Source of the DNA: JAUSFM01 sp964343705
Lineage (GTDB): Archaea; Nanobdellota; Nanobdellia; Woesearchaeales; UBA12501
NCBI GenBank assembly: GCA_964343705.1
Contig: CAYFJX010000016.1
Coordinates: forward strand, 1 to 31,007
Direction: 5' to 3'
Length of the DNA stretch: 31,007 bases
Both the position numbers and the translations under genes were made by a program. Numbering within the stretch: the stretch's first letter is position 1; each line of letters starts with the position of its first letter. This document shows positions 7,410-15,408 of the stretch, one piece after another. Under the pieces are notes generated by a model, which worked only from the letters and a program-made list of their open reading frames with translations, was not told the origin of the DNA and did not search any database.

Positions 7410-7964
7410 TTAAACTGTGTATATAAAGCCAGCACTGACACTTTCCCCAATTTTCCTTTGTAGATTCATATTGAGTGGTTTGAATACAGCATTGTATACA
7501 ATGAGTACTGCGTCCTTTTTCATTTCCTTACGCAACTTTTTTTCAAGTTCATAAAACCGCTGATCAGGATTAATAAACAGCACATCAAAATCTCCAAAAT
7601 GTATATCCTGCATGAAGTTTGCATTAAGAAATGTTGTTTTCTTTAATGACTTATTTTTGTTTTTCAATTGCTGCTGCATCTTCAAAGCAACATTGTGCAG
7701 GTCTGTATCGGTTTCAACTCCTGTTGCTTGTGTGTATACAGATGCCATCATAACAACACGGCCATCACCACTTCCGAGATCAATGAAGTTTTTGTATTTG
7801 CCAAGATTAAGCTCTTCAAATATTGCATGAATGTCATCAATACGAGCACCTGCAAAGTAGCCTTCAGTAGTGTTCTTGAGAAATTTTCCTTGCTGTAGCA
7901 GCTTGCCAGCTAAGTCTCGGTACTCATCAGCAATACTCTGGAGAATCTCCCGTTTTTGTGCCAT
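7410..7964 (-). CDS. Class I SAM-dependent methyltransferase
   Basis: A 184-residue protein from ATG 7964. Motif I is FIDLGSGDGRVV (about 60-71 from this start), the glycine-rich SAM loop; GVETD is the acidic end of strand 2; FDVLFINPDQ resembles motif IV. The pattern is similar to DOT1/PrmA-like small methyltransferases, but the substrate is unknown. A start eight codons earlier (7988) is possible and would add MALCFSLP, an odd hydrophobic lead. Neither start has a ribosome site. It lies 47 bases downstream of the DUF483 gene and is probably the last gene of that operon. Confidence 0.8.
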   Translation of the reverse strand: MAQKREILQSIADEYRDLAGKLLQQGKFLKNTTEGYFAGARIDDIHAIFEELNLGKYKNFIDLGSGDGRVVMMASVYTQATGVETDTDLHNVALKMQQQLKNKNKSLKKTTFLNANFMQDIHFGDFDVLFINPDQRFYELEKKLRKEMKKDAVLIVYNAVFKPLNMNLQRKIGESVSAGFIYTV

Positions 7965-8011
7965 AGGCAGGGAGAAACAAAGAGCCATTAAAAAAGTTTA
8001 TCTCCACAAAT

Positions 8012-8956
8012 CTACTCAAACACAACCATTGCAACACCATGGCCACGCTCTTCATGGACCAACAAATTCTTATTCTTAATGCGTATATGGTCTGCACTTA
8101 CCATCTCAACAGCGTTTCCTTCAGAAAGTAGATTATGCATTGGGTTTGGAGCTGTTAACCATACATCTTTGTAGGTAATAGTATTCCCTTCTTGTGAGGT
8201 TCGTTTCAATGCGTGTACACCTGTTCCTGCATGGGCAATAACTGGTCCTCGTAAGACATCTTCAACATACTCAGCAAGAGCAGGACTTGCTCTTCGAATA
8301 GCTTCAAGACGTCGCTTTGCTTGAAACAATGAATTCACACAATTGTATGAACAAGGAAAATGACTAAGGAGTGTCACACCAAAGAATCGTAGCATGTTGT
8401 TAGTGTAAAATAATGGTGCTTCTTTTGTGTTTGCAATGGAGAAAAAGCAGTACTCATCTCCAAATTCTGTTGCATCATTATATTTTTCGTCGTAAAAATT
8501 ACGGCAGCAATCAGGGTATCCAAGCATTTCTCCGAGTTTGTTATCGTTGCGTATGTGTTCATAAAATTTTGCGTGCGTTGCATCATCAGTACTTCTTGAA
8601 ATATAAGCAAAGAAACTTCCTTTGTCTTGGTAGTCTGGTTTAACCATTAATGCGGTGTTATGTGCCGGATCAGTTGTATTCCGAACAATTTTAAAACTAG
8701 ATAGTTCAATGCTCAGTTTTTGCGCAGTACAAAAGTCAAGTACTTCTGCATATGAATCTTCATGCATTTCAACACGGGCAACAGGTTTAAGATCATTGAG
8801 CACAAAGAAAATTTCAAACGCGTCAACCATGTTACGAAATGTGTGAAAAATATCTTTTCCATTAACAATAAGTTGTTGTGGAACTTGAATAACACGACGA
8901 GGTTTTCGTTTTTTTACTTTTTTCCGAGTAATATGTGATGTGTCACTTGCTTGCAT
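8012..8956 (-). CDS. DUF483 family protein
   Basis: A 314-residue protein from ATG 8956. It contains LGYPDCCRNFYDEKY (Cys pair at about 150-151) and SHFPCSYNC (about 198-206), a cysteine arrangement I associate with the archaeal DUF483 family; function is unknown. The conserved cysteines suggest metal or cluster binding, but this is inference. The start was placed 4 bases after the stop of the TIM-barrel gene, giving tight operon spacing; a longer frame to 9049 would overlap that gene by about 90 bases. The first 25 residues are strongly basic. Confidence 0.7.
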   Translation of the reverse strand: MQASDTSHITRKKVKKRKPRRVIQVPQQLIVNGKDIFHTFRNMVDAFEIFFVLNDLKPVARVEMHEDSYAEVLDFCTAQKLSIELSSFKIVRNTTDPAHNTALMVKPDYQDKGSFFAYISRSTDDATHAKFYEHIRNDNKLGEMLGYPDCCRNFYDEKYNDATEFGDEYCFFSIANTKEAPLFYTNNMLRFFGVTLLSHFPCSYNCVNSLFQAKRRLEAIRRASPALAEYVEDVLRGPVIAHAGTGVHALKRTSQEGNTITYKDVWLTAPNPMHNLLSEGNAVEMVSADHIRIKNKNLLVHEERGHGVAMVVFE

Positions 8957-8960
8957 AATC

Positions 8961-11135
8961 TTACTCCATTGGAACCTGGCTCCAAAGTGTCCAGTCGTTT
9001 GATGGTGCATAGCTTCCAAACACATAGTGGGGTGGTTCTGTTTTTCCAAAGTATGAGAACATTACATCATTCCATCGTGTTGGTGATCCTGATCGCATTG
9101 GCCCGCCCACTCCATAGATTGGACTTCCAAATGCTTTCCATGCGTCACGCATCATACGGGGTGCGTCACCATACCCTTCTGACAAGAATGCTCCTTTGTA
9201 CCCGTGTTCTTTAAGGTATTTAACTGCGCTAACTACTGGTGTGTCACCTTGTCCAACAGGAAGGTTACCATGACCAAAACCAAACCCGTCTGCAATGTGG
9301 AGGTGGCCAATAACTCCTGCTTTGTGCATTTTTTGTACTTGGTCCATGTACCAAGCGTTAAATCGTTTGTTAAAGTCTTGTTCGCGTTCTCCTGCTTTAC
9401 GTAAGAAATGTTTTTTCCACATACCCATGTGCTCGGTGTCAAGTGTTGCGCGAATGTGTGCATTGGCTGCTTTCTTTGCTCGGTCTTGACTCCAACCTCT
9501 ATAGTGAGGGTTGTGACGCATTTGTCCTTGGATCTCAATTTCTTTTTGTGTAAGAAACTGCACCATTTTTTTCCGAGCAAGTTGTACAAGTTCAGTGAGC
9601 TCTTCAGGATGGCTTCCATACCCCATTTCTGGAAAAATGTTTTCTGGTGCTAAGAAGATTGGCTTGTCCAGGTGTCTATCTCGTGTGAGATCCATTGCAT
9701 GCATTGCTGCTTCAGCATAACTTTCACTTGTTTTTCTCTTTGCGTACTTGTCTACGCTAATAACGTGCTGCATGTCATTGATAATACGGTCAGCCTCTGC
9801 GTCTGCTGAAGCTGATGCTTCGTGTGAGTATTGCATTGCGTCTTTTTGCGCTTTAATGTATTCTCTGAGTACTTGGGACGGCATTTTGTGTTCTGTTCCA
9901 ATAAATTGTTGTACAGCTCCACTTGCATAAGGCACTTTAGCCATTTCTTTAACTAATCTCCATTGTTCTTCTTTTGGCGTGTTTGCTTCAATTTTTTCAA
10001 TATACTTAAGAGCCTTGACTGCTTCGTCATAACCTCTCTTCTCTCTGTCATAATACCTACCATGGAACAGAGATCCTCCTCGTGAACGCAGAGCATTGTT
10101 CTGCATTTGTGTTCGTACAAACATCTCTTCTGGTGCCATGACTTCTTTTGTTCCTCGTGCTATTTCATCTTTGTATCGTTCATTATACCTATTTGCCCTG
10201 TCACGGAAGTCTTCAAATGTTAGCCGCTTTGTTTTAAACCGAGTAAATTCACTATCCCAATAAGGAATACGTTCAAACATTCGATTGTTATCGTCTGGAT
10301 CAATCCAGTTACCATGTATATCAACCCAGTCATATGGTTTTAGAACCCTGCCATTTGCGTCTCTTTGTCCCACAATACCTTCACTCTCTGCTGTCTTATA
10401 ATCCGGCTCGTAAACAACCTGTGTTTTTTTTGCTTCACCAATAACCTTTCCTGTACGATCATCTACTAAGTGGGCTGTGAAACGATGTGGCTCCTCGTCA
10501 TAGTGTCTAAACTCTCCATATTTGTTCCGGGACCATGATTGTTCTGTAAATGGTCGTTGAAACTCTCCAGTGTGCACAATAATTGCAGCGCCGTTTGTTG
10601 TATCTGCGGCAAACGCAGCTGCTTTTTTTACTTCATTAACTTGAATGTGCCTGTGTTCATCCATAAAGCCACGTTGTTCACCAGCAAAACCACTCATGTT
10701 CGCGACAACTTGTACTGGGGTGTGGACAGATGAAATTTGGATCTGGTTTGCACGGGCAATCTCTCTGATTTCACGTCGTTTTTCACGACCGTACAAGTCA
10801 GGACCAACATTGGGTTCAGATCCAGAAGAGGACATGCTTAACTCCATGGTACTTGCCCCTTTTCTAATTGCAGCTTGCAATGATTCAATAAATGAACCAG
10901 AACCACGTCCTTCTCCAACTGTCTGACCAAGCTCACCTACAGTTAGAATTGGTTTTCTTGCTGCTGCACTAATTGGCTGACTAATTTGCGCTTCTGCTTG
11001 AGCTGCTTCACCATAGAGAGGAACACCAAGAAGTGTGGAGTTAGGTAAATAGTCTGCATCCATGGCACTAGAATAGTTATATGATCCTGGCTGGTTAAAG
11101 ATTAAACTGAATACCCATGAAAACACTTCTATCAC
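8961..11135 (-). CDS. Large xylose-isomerase-like TIM-barrel protein
   Basis: A 724-residue protein. The N-terminal half-barrel spans about 63-190 (ITVG-type strand LTVGELGQTVG, then ASTMELSM, ISSVHTPV and AAIIVHTGEF). The C-terminal half is at about 510-690, with FLAPENIFPEMGYGSHPEEL, ATLDTEHMGMW and GHLHIADGFGFGHGNLP plus GQGDTP. These are the metal-binding Glu, Asp and His positions of the endonuclease IV/sugar-isomerase barrel (AP_endonuc_2). About 300 charged helical residues are inserted between the halves. Start: GTG at 11135, with TTTATAAA at 11164-11171 giving a leader of only a few bases; ATG 11063 is the alternative. It is first in an operon with DUF483 and the methyltransferase. 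Confidence 0.8.
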   Translation of the reverse strand: MIEVFSWVFSLIFNQPGSYNYSSAMDADYLPNSTLLGVPLYGEAAQAEAQISQPISAAARKPILTVGELGQTVGEGRGSGSFIESLQAAIRKGASTMELSMSSSGSEPNVGPDLYGREKRREIREIARANQIQISSVHTPVQVVANMSGFAGEQRGFMDEHRHIQVNEVKKAAAFAADTTNGAAIIVHTGEFQRPFTEQSWSRNKYGEFRHYDEEPHRFTAHLVDDRTGKVIGEAKKTQVVYEPDYKTAESEGIVGQRDANGRVLKPYDWVDIHGNWIDPDDNNRMFERIPYWDSEFTRFKTKRLTFEDFRDRANRYNERYKDEIARGTKEVMAPEEMFVRTQMQNNALRSRGGSLFHGRYYDREKRGYDEAVKALKYIEKIEANTPKEEQWRLVKEMAKVPYASGAVQQFIGTEHKMPSQVLREYIKAQKDAMQYSHEASASADAEADRIINDMQHVISVDKYAKRKTSESYAEAAMHAMDLTRDRHLDKPIFLAPENIFPEMGYGSHPEELTELVQLARKKMVQFLTQKEIEIQGQMRHNPHYRGWSQDRAKKAANAHIRATLDTEHMGMWKKHFLRKAGEREQDFNKRFNAWYMDQVQKMHKAGVIGHLHIADGFGFGHGNLPVGQGDTPVVSAVKYLKEHGYKGAFLSEGYGDAPRMMRDAWKAFGSPIYGVGGPMRSGSPTRWNDVMFSYFGKTEPPHYVFGSYAPSNDWTLWSQVPME

Positions 11136-11163
11136 CCTGTTATCAAAGTGTTGGGTGTTTGTA

Positions 11164-11171
11164 TTTATAAA
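11164..11171 (-). promoter_or_regulatory. TATA box of the TIM-barrel/DUF483/methyltransferase operon
   Basis: TTTATAAA about 32 bases from the GTG at 11135, predicting transcription start near 11142. Confidence 0.55.
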
Positions 11172-11204
11172 GTTTCTTTAGACTGAGTCCCAAATTTCAT
11201 TAAT

Positions 11205-11308
11205 AATGCCATTGCCGCCTTGGGAAGTCGTTGTGTTACACATGCAACTGCCGCAAATCAAATGTGAGCCTGAGCTACCAAAACTATACGGACCGCGGCA
11301 ATGGCATT
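11205..11308. other. Structured intergenic element B, closed by 14-base inverted arms
   Basis: A 104-base segment bounded by AATGCCATTGCCGC (11205-11218) and its exact complement (11295-11308). Inside, GTTGTGT and ACATGCAAC around 11230-11248 form a bulged hairpin. It sits between the promoters of two divergent transcription units, like element A, and GTCCCAA occurs 17-18 bases before the left arm in both (4595-4601, 11187-11193). The arms are unlike those of A. Confidence 0.5.
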
Positions 11309-11371
11309 GATAGAAAAACGCATTTTAAAAAACCCCAAACTCTTAAATAGTACCTTAACCAACCAACACAC

Positions 11372-11581
11372 ATGCCAAAAAAATCAAAAGCAAAGGCTAA
11401 GAAAGTAAAATACCGCAAGATATGTCCCAAGTGTGGTGGTACTAACGTACGTCCTGACTTAAGTAAGGACATGATTGCGTGGGGTGGTTCAACACAGTGG
11501 GAGTGTGTTGATTGTAATTTCTCAGCTCAAATCTTTCCTGAGGCACCTGAAGAGCAAATAGAGAAACTTGCTGGAAAATAA
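11372..11581 (+). CDS. Zinc-ribbon protein (69 aa)
   Basis: A short basic protein with MPKKSKAKAKKVKYRKICPK at the start and two CxxC pairs, CPKCGG (about 18-23) and CVDC (about 46-49), forming a single zinc ribbon; an aromatic FSAQIFPE segment follows. Such ribbons bind nucleic acid or scaffold complexes; the role is unknown. TTAAATA at 11343-11349 is 26 bases upstream (leaderless). The stop overlaps a following membrane-protein frame (11578) by four bases, ATAA, so the two are likely co-expressed. Confidence 0.75.
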   Translation: MPKKSKAKAKKVKYRKICPKCGGTNVRPDLSKDMIAWGGSTQWECVDCNFSAQIFPEAPEEQIEKLAGK

Positions 11582-11808
11582 AAGAACAACCCTCAAAGAT
11601 TAAGACTCCAGCATCAAAAGGTATTACCCACAAGCGCGCGGCATTTTTTATTTTAGGCATTAATATTGTTGCGTCACTCTTTGTTGCGTACTTTCTGATT
11701 ATGGACCCTCCACAAGTATTCAAACAGCTTTTGATGTTTATAGCAGCAGTACTTATTGTACTTGGTCCAAGCAGTATCTGGGCATATAGAAAAATTAAGA
11801 AAAAATAA
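11578..11808 (+). CDS. Small two-helix membrane protein, non-standard start
   Basis: An open frame of 76 codons with two clear membrane helices, AAFFILGINIVASLFVAYFL and QLLMFIAAVLIVLGPSSIW, and a basic RKIKKK end. No ATG, GTG or TTG lies before the first helix; the next upstream stop is at 11548-11550. The first plausible codon is ATA at 11578, overlapping the zinc-ribbon stop as ATAA. A -1 slip on the run GGAAAAT at 11573-11579 would instead fuse the ribbon to this membrane domain, because Lys-AAA re-pairs with AAA. Starting at the internal ATG 11701 would remove the first helix. Confidence 0.6.
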   Translation: MKEQPSKIKTPASKGITHKRAAFFILGINIVASLFVAYFLIMDPPQVFKQLLMFIAAVLIVLGPSSIWAYRKIKKK

Positions 11809-11817
11809 CTGAAAAAA

Positions 11818-12249
11818 TTAAGCAGAGATTTCTACTACTTTTATTTTGAACTTTAATGTTTTTCCAGCAAGTGGATGGTTCAAATCAAGTGTTACTTCTG
11901 AATCACTTACTTCAGAAATTCGTACTGGAACTTGTTGACCATTTGGCATTTGCATACCAAGCATCATACCTGCTTTAAGTTCTGCTTCAGGTGGAAGTTG
12001 TGATCGTGGAACTTTCTTTTGAAGTTGTGGATTTATATCGCCGTACGCATCAGCTGGTTTGAGGGTTACTTCTTTTTCCTCGCCTTTTTCCATGCCCATG
12101 AGTGCTGCTTCAAATCCTGGAATTATTTGTTTTGCTCCGATTTCCACTTCAAGAGGCTTACCATGCTTTTCTGAGCTGTCAAAAACAGTACCATCTTCAA
12201 GTGTTCCAGTGTAATCAAGTTTTACTTTATCTCCTTGTTTTATTGCCAT
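11818..12249 (-). CDS. FKBP-type peptidyl-prolyl isomerase, SlyD-like
   Basis: A 143-residue protein: FKBP domain with KLDYTGTLEDGTVFDSS (about 10-26) and IIPGFEAALMGMEKGE (about 42-57), an insert-in-flap chaperone domain at about 70-125, and the SlyD signature LDLNHPLAGKTLKF near the end. It catalyses proline isomerisation and acts as a chaperone for nascent or unfolded chains. It lacks a His-rich metal tail. TATATAAGG at 12302-12310 predicts a leader of about 30 bases. It is a single gene, convergent with the zinc-ribbon/membrane pair. Confidence 0.93.
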   Translation of the reverse strand: MAIKQGDKVKLDYTGTLEDGTVFDSSEKHGKPLEVEIGAKQIIPGFEAALMGMEKGEEKEVTLKPADAYGDINPQLQKKVPRSQLPPEAELKAGMMLGMQMPNGQQVPVRISEVSDSEVTLDLNHPLAGKTLKFKIKVVEISA

Positions 12250-12318
12250 TGTATCCCTTTTTGAGTTTTTTATTGATTTTACGTCAATGAAGAAGAAGGT
12301 GTATATAAGGCTTTGTGC

Positions 12319-13299
12319 TTATTCTACTAATCGGTGATCTTGAACATCAACCTTTCTAAAAACTGACTCACCATGTTCTGTTTTTGGATCACTTTGTAAT
12401 GGTCCTATTTCAACCAGTCCAGTTGCTGCAAGATCACTAGCTACAGTCCTGTTTACAGTTGCATAGAATTCACCAGGTCGGCATGCTGCAATATCTACAG
12501 GACAGCCAATCCCATGGCCAGTTCGTGTAGATGTTGGTTCCTCACTAGGACATGCACAGTCATACTCTATAGCTTGATACATGGTAACATCTGGATTAGG
12601 TGTGTCGTCTGGGCCAACTGCTGGTCGTGGAACTGCTCGTAGTGTTCCTTGTCGTACCAGTTCGTCAAGCGCAGCTTCAACATCATTGCCAGATAAACGT
12701 CCAACACCTGCTCCAACAACTTGTGTATAAGAAAATACTTTGTGGTCTCCCCACTCACGCGTTACTTTGTCATGATGTTCACGAAGAAATGCAGATACGT
12801 ATCGTGCATTTCTTCGGAGTCGGTTTTCTATAAAAAGACCATATGTTGTTGGACTATGTGGATTGGTAAGAAGTATTGCTTGACCAGTTGCAAGGTAATG
12901 AGCTTCAATAAGTATTTTATCAGATCCAGCAAGTATTACATTATTTGCAAGTTCGTCAGTACGTTGTTGTGGTGTGAGGTTTTCATAGTCAGCAAGTTTT
13001 TTATCAGAAATTTCTGCTGCTCTTTGATTAAACCAGTTTGTAGTTGCCCAATCAAAATCTGCATATCTTGTTTCTCTCATTGCAGCGTTTAATGAGTGTT
13101 TATCAATTCGTGTTCTTTCTGAAAAAGTCTTAGGTGCAGTTAGAAAAAGAAGTCTACGCAAATCTTCGGATATTTCTCTTAATGGAACATCAATAGTGGG
13201 GTCATGTTCCCATACTTCGCACGGTGTTACTAATTGTGGCTGTTCTACACGCTGTGCATCATGTATTTGTAAGAGTTGTCGTAGTAATTGTAATTGCAT
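12319..13299 (-). CDS. Protein of unknown function, possible winged-helix segment
   Basis: A 326-residue soluble protein I do not recognise. RLSGNDVEAALDELVRQGTL (about 201-220) reads like the second and third helices of a winged helix-turn-helix domain. Four cysteines near the C-terminal third (CACPSE and GIGCPVDIAAC) could bind a metal. The first half is helical and charged. TATTTAAG at 13322-13329 is 26 bases upstream (leaderless) and lies inside the end of the RNase HI gene, so this gene has its own promoter despite a short gap. Confidence 0.6.
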   Translation of the reverse strand: MQLQLLRQLLQIHDAQRVEQPQLVTPCEVWEHDPTIDVPLREISEDLRRLLFLTAPKTFSERTRIDKHSLNAAMRETRYADFDWATTNWFNQRAAEISDKKLADYENLTPQQRTDELANNVILAGSDKILIEAHYLATGQAILLTNPHSPTTYGLFIENRLRRNARYVSAFLREHHDKVTREWGDHKVFSYTQVVGAGVGRLSGNDVEAALDELVRQGTLRAVPRPAVGPDDTPNPDVTMYQAIEYDCACPSEEPTSTRTGHGIGCPVDIAACRPGEFYATVNRTVASDLAATGLVEIGPLQSDPKTEHGESVFRKVDVQDHRLVE

Positions 13300-13324
13300 A
13301 GAAAGAGGGATAATTAGGTCTTAT

Positions 13325-13735
13325 TTAAGCCTTTTCATCCAATGCCCAGTTGACGAGCATGTCAGCTTGTGCTTGGAGTTTGTCACCACGAGGAACAGAT
13401 TTGAATTCAGCTCTTTTGAATGCGCTTGCAATTTTCTGAGCTTTTTCATACAGTGGTCGTAGGTGTTGTGCTTTGACCTTGTACTCACCAGTCATTTGTC
13501 GAATTACGAGTTCAGAATCCATAAATACCTCAACTTCATCAGCTTTGTGTTCTTGTGCTAGTTCAAGTGCTTTGATTAGGCTCTGGTACTCTGCGACATT
13601 GTTTGTTTCTTCACCAATGTGTTCACGGTGTTCTGCAATCTTTTTTCCTTTAATGTCCCAGAGTACTGCCCCTATAGCTGCAGGGCCAGGATTGCCTCGT
13701 GAACCGCCGTCACAGTTGATAATGATTTTAGTCAT
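13325..13735 (-). CDS. rnhA: Ribonuclease HI
   Basis: A 136-residue RNase H fold enzyme. The acidic active site is complete: NCDGGSRGNPGP (Asp9), NNVAEYQSL (Glu49), FMDSELV (Asp73) and QAQADML (Asp125). It cleaves the RNA strand of RNA-DNA hybrids. Length fits the short archaeal/bacterial form without the basic protrusion of E. coli RNase HI. It starts 5 bases after the stop of the PemK/MazF-like toxin and has no separate promoter that I can see, so it is probably the third gene of the toxin-antitoxin operon. Confidence 0.93.
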   Translation of the reverse strand: MTKIIINCDGGSRGNPGPAAIGAVLWDIKGKKIAEHREHIGEETNNVAEYQSLIKALELAQEHKADEVEVFMDSELVIRQMTGEYKVKAQHLRPLYEKAQKIASAFKRAEFKSVPRGDKLQAQADMLVNWALDEKA

Positions 13736-13740
13736 TTTTA

Positions 13741-14067
13741 TTACAACTCTAAAAAAGATTTTAATTTTTTATCAATTTCTTGTATATTTTCTTTATTTAA
13801 TATGCCAATTTTTCTCTTTAATCTTTTTTTGTCTATTGCTCTTACTTGGAATATAAGTGCGACTGAAGATTTTGAAAGGCCATTACTTTTTGATGGGCTT
13901 ATTTGTAATGATGGGGAAAATCGTAATGCAAAAGTATTTGAAGTGAGTGGTATTATCACGCTGATGTTGGCTTCTGATTCAGCAATAATCATAACAGGTC
14001 GTAGACCTGCTTGTTCACGACCATTTGAAGAAGGTATTTCAACAAACCAAATCTCTCCTTTTTTCAT
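13741..14067 (-). CDS. PemK/MazF-type toxin
   Basis: A 108-residue protein with MKKGEIWFVEIPSSNGREQA and then LRPVMIIAESEANISVIIPL, the N-terminal strands of the PemK/MazF/Kid barrel (G-x-I-W and the RP-V motif); VRAIDKKRLKRKIG is the conserved later segment. Such toxins cut mRNA or tRNA at specific short sites. The ATG overlaps the antitoxin stop by four bases, indicating coupled translation. RNase HI follows after 5 bases. Confidence 0.85.
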   Translation of the reverse strand: MKKGEIWFVEIPSSNGREQAGLRPVMIIAESEANISVIIPLTSNTFALRFSPSLQISPSKSNGLSKSSVALIFQVRAIDKKRLKRKIGILNKENIQEIDKKLKSFLEL

Positions 14068-14267
14068 AGTGCTTTCTCAAACTCATCTAAAGCTTCATCA
14101 CTAAGTTTGTCCCAGTCTTTTATTTCCTTTTTTAATTTTGAGTGTTTTTCTAAGTTTTCAAAATAGAAATCAACAGCTTTTCCTATTACTTCTTGCTTTT
14201 CTAGTCCAAGGAGTTTTGATAACTTCTCTACTTGTTCTGTGGTACTTTTTTGTATTTCAACTTCCAT
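14064..14267 (-). CDS. Antitoxin partner of the PemK/MazF toxin
   Basis: A 67-residue protein: EVEIQKSTTEQVEKLSKLLG resembles a ribbon-helix-helix start with a strand and helix, and the rest is a Lys/Glu helix with an acidic end. Position directly before the toxin with a four-base overlap supports the role. TTATATATTT at 14291-14300 lies 28 bases upstream of the ATG. Confidence 0.75.
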   Translation of the reverse strand: MEVEIQKSTTEQVEKLSKLLGLEKQEVIGKAVDFYFENLEKHSKLKKEIKDWDKLSDEALDEFEKAL

Positions 14268-14308
14268 TCTAATTAAAAATCTTTACATCTTTATATATTT
14301 AACTGTCT

Positions 14309-15328
14309 TTATTTCTCCAAATCATCCTCAACAAGCGCAGTGACCTTTGCTTTACGCTCATTCAAGTCATCAAGAACATGTGCAAGTGCTCGTCGGGACG
14401 CATTAAGACGCTTAAACAGGCGTTCATTTAATGATATTGATCTTTTAATTAATGTCACTGCTGTTTTTGTCCGCCAATTGATATGGTACCTGTTCATGAT
14501 TCTAATCAGTTCGTGTAATCGTTCAAATGAAAGCAGCAAGTTGTTTACAATTATTTCAGTGTTAACTGCATCAAGTTTTTTCACAAAGTATTCATCACGT
14601 CGATTGGCAACAAGCGAAACAGTTTCACTCATATTATTTTCAAACGACGAGATCAAGTAATCAAAATTGTTAGTAATTCCTCGTTTTTTTGCAGTTCCTT
14701 CTTGGATTGAACTGATAAGTGCGTTGATATCTTGCCGAAATAAAATTAGTGAGGATCGTACTTTGTTAACTCGTTCATTAAAAGAAATTTCATACAACTC
14801 ATACAACATAATATCTTGTTTCAAAGAAACAAGCTTTGACGTTACAAAAGCAAGTAAGAAAAGTCCGAGGATTACTTCAAGTATTGCAATAAGTTTAAAC
14901 CAGCCAAAAGGTACAATGTCACCAAAGCCAGTTGTTGTTGCTGTTATAAAACTAAAGTATAATGCGTCAGGAAGGTTGCGTACTCCTTTGTTCTGTGTTG
15001 TGTGAAAGAGAAATGAATTATTGTTCATAACATAAAAATAAAAGAGGCCAAAGCCAGCAATAATAAAAACCCATAGTAAGAGAATCTTAGCAAAGGTAAT
15101 TTTGTCAAGCCACCGAATGAGTTTTTTCCGTTTTTCTAGAAATGTCTTTACGTTCTTACAGGGGTCTAGGAAGGTAATCGGTTCTTTGAACTTGCTGAAG
15201 AAAATGGTAACTTCAGATGCCTTTTTGACACCTGCTGCTTCAAGTAGCTTTTCTGTCTCTGGAGTTTTTGTTTTAGCTGCTTTCTTTTTTTTGATAGTTT
15301 TCTTCTCTTTTTTATCGCCTTTTTTCAT
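14309..15328 (-). CDS. Potassium channel, two-helix type with large cytoplasmic helical domain
   Basis: A 339-residue membrane protein. The N-terminus is about 75 residues, very Lys-rich. TM1 is at about 81-102, the pore loop has the selectivity filter TTTGFGD (131-137; GFG is a common variant of GYG), and TM2 is at about 144-163. The rest, 165-339, is predicted helical, with no RCK or nucleotide-binding motif that I can see. It is expected to be a tetrameric K+ channel; gating by the C-terminal helices is inference. It is a single gene on the minus strand with AT-rich upstream DNA at 15350-15365. Confidence 0.9.
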   Translation of the reverse strand: MKKGDKKEKKTIKKKKAAKTKTPETEKLLEAAGVKKASEVTIFFSKFKEPITFLDPCKNVKTFLEKRKKLIRWLDKITFAKILLLWVFIIAGFGLFYFYVMNNNSFLFHTTQNKGVRNLPDALYFSFITATTTGFGDIVPFGWFKLIAILEVILGLFLLAFVTSKLVSLKQDIMLYELYEISFNERVNKVRSSLILFRQDINALISSIQEGTAKKRGITNNFDYLISSFENNMSETVSLVANRRDEYFVKKLDAVNTEIIVNNLLLSFERLHELIRIMNRYHINWRTKTAVTLIKRSISLNERLFKRLNASRRALAHVLDDLNERKAKVTALVEDDLEK

Positions 15329-15385
15329 AAAAAAGTATTCTTAGTGCATAGTTATATAGTTTTTGTAAGCTGAGAATATAATATA

Positions 15386-15401
15386 AAAAAAGAATGAAAA
15401 C
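15386..15401 (-). terminator. Oligo-T terminator after the coiled-coil gene
   Basis: On the minus strand this reads as two T-rich runs just after the stop at 15409, the usual archaeal oligo-T stop signal. It separates this gene from the channel gene. Confidence 0.45.
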
Positions 15402-15408
15402 CCTGAGC

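Noticed and set aside
9204..9653. Overlapping frames on both strands within the TIM-barrel gene
   Set aside because: They lie inside a continuous frame with conserved barrel motifs on both sides.
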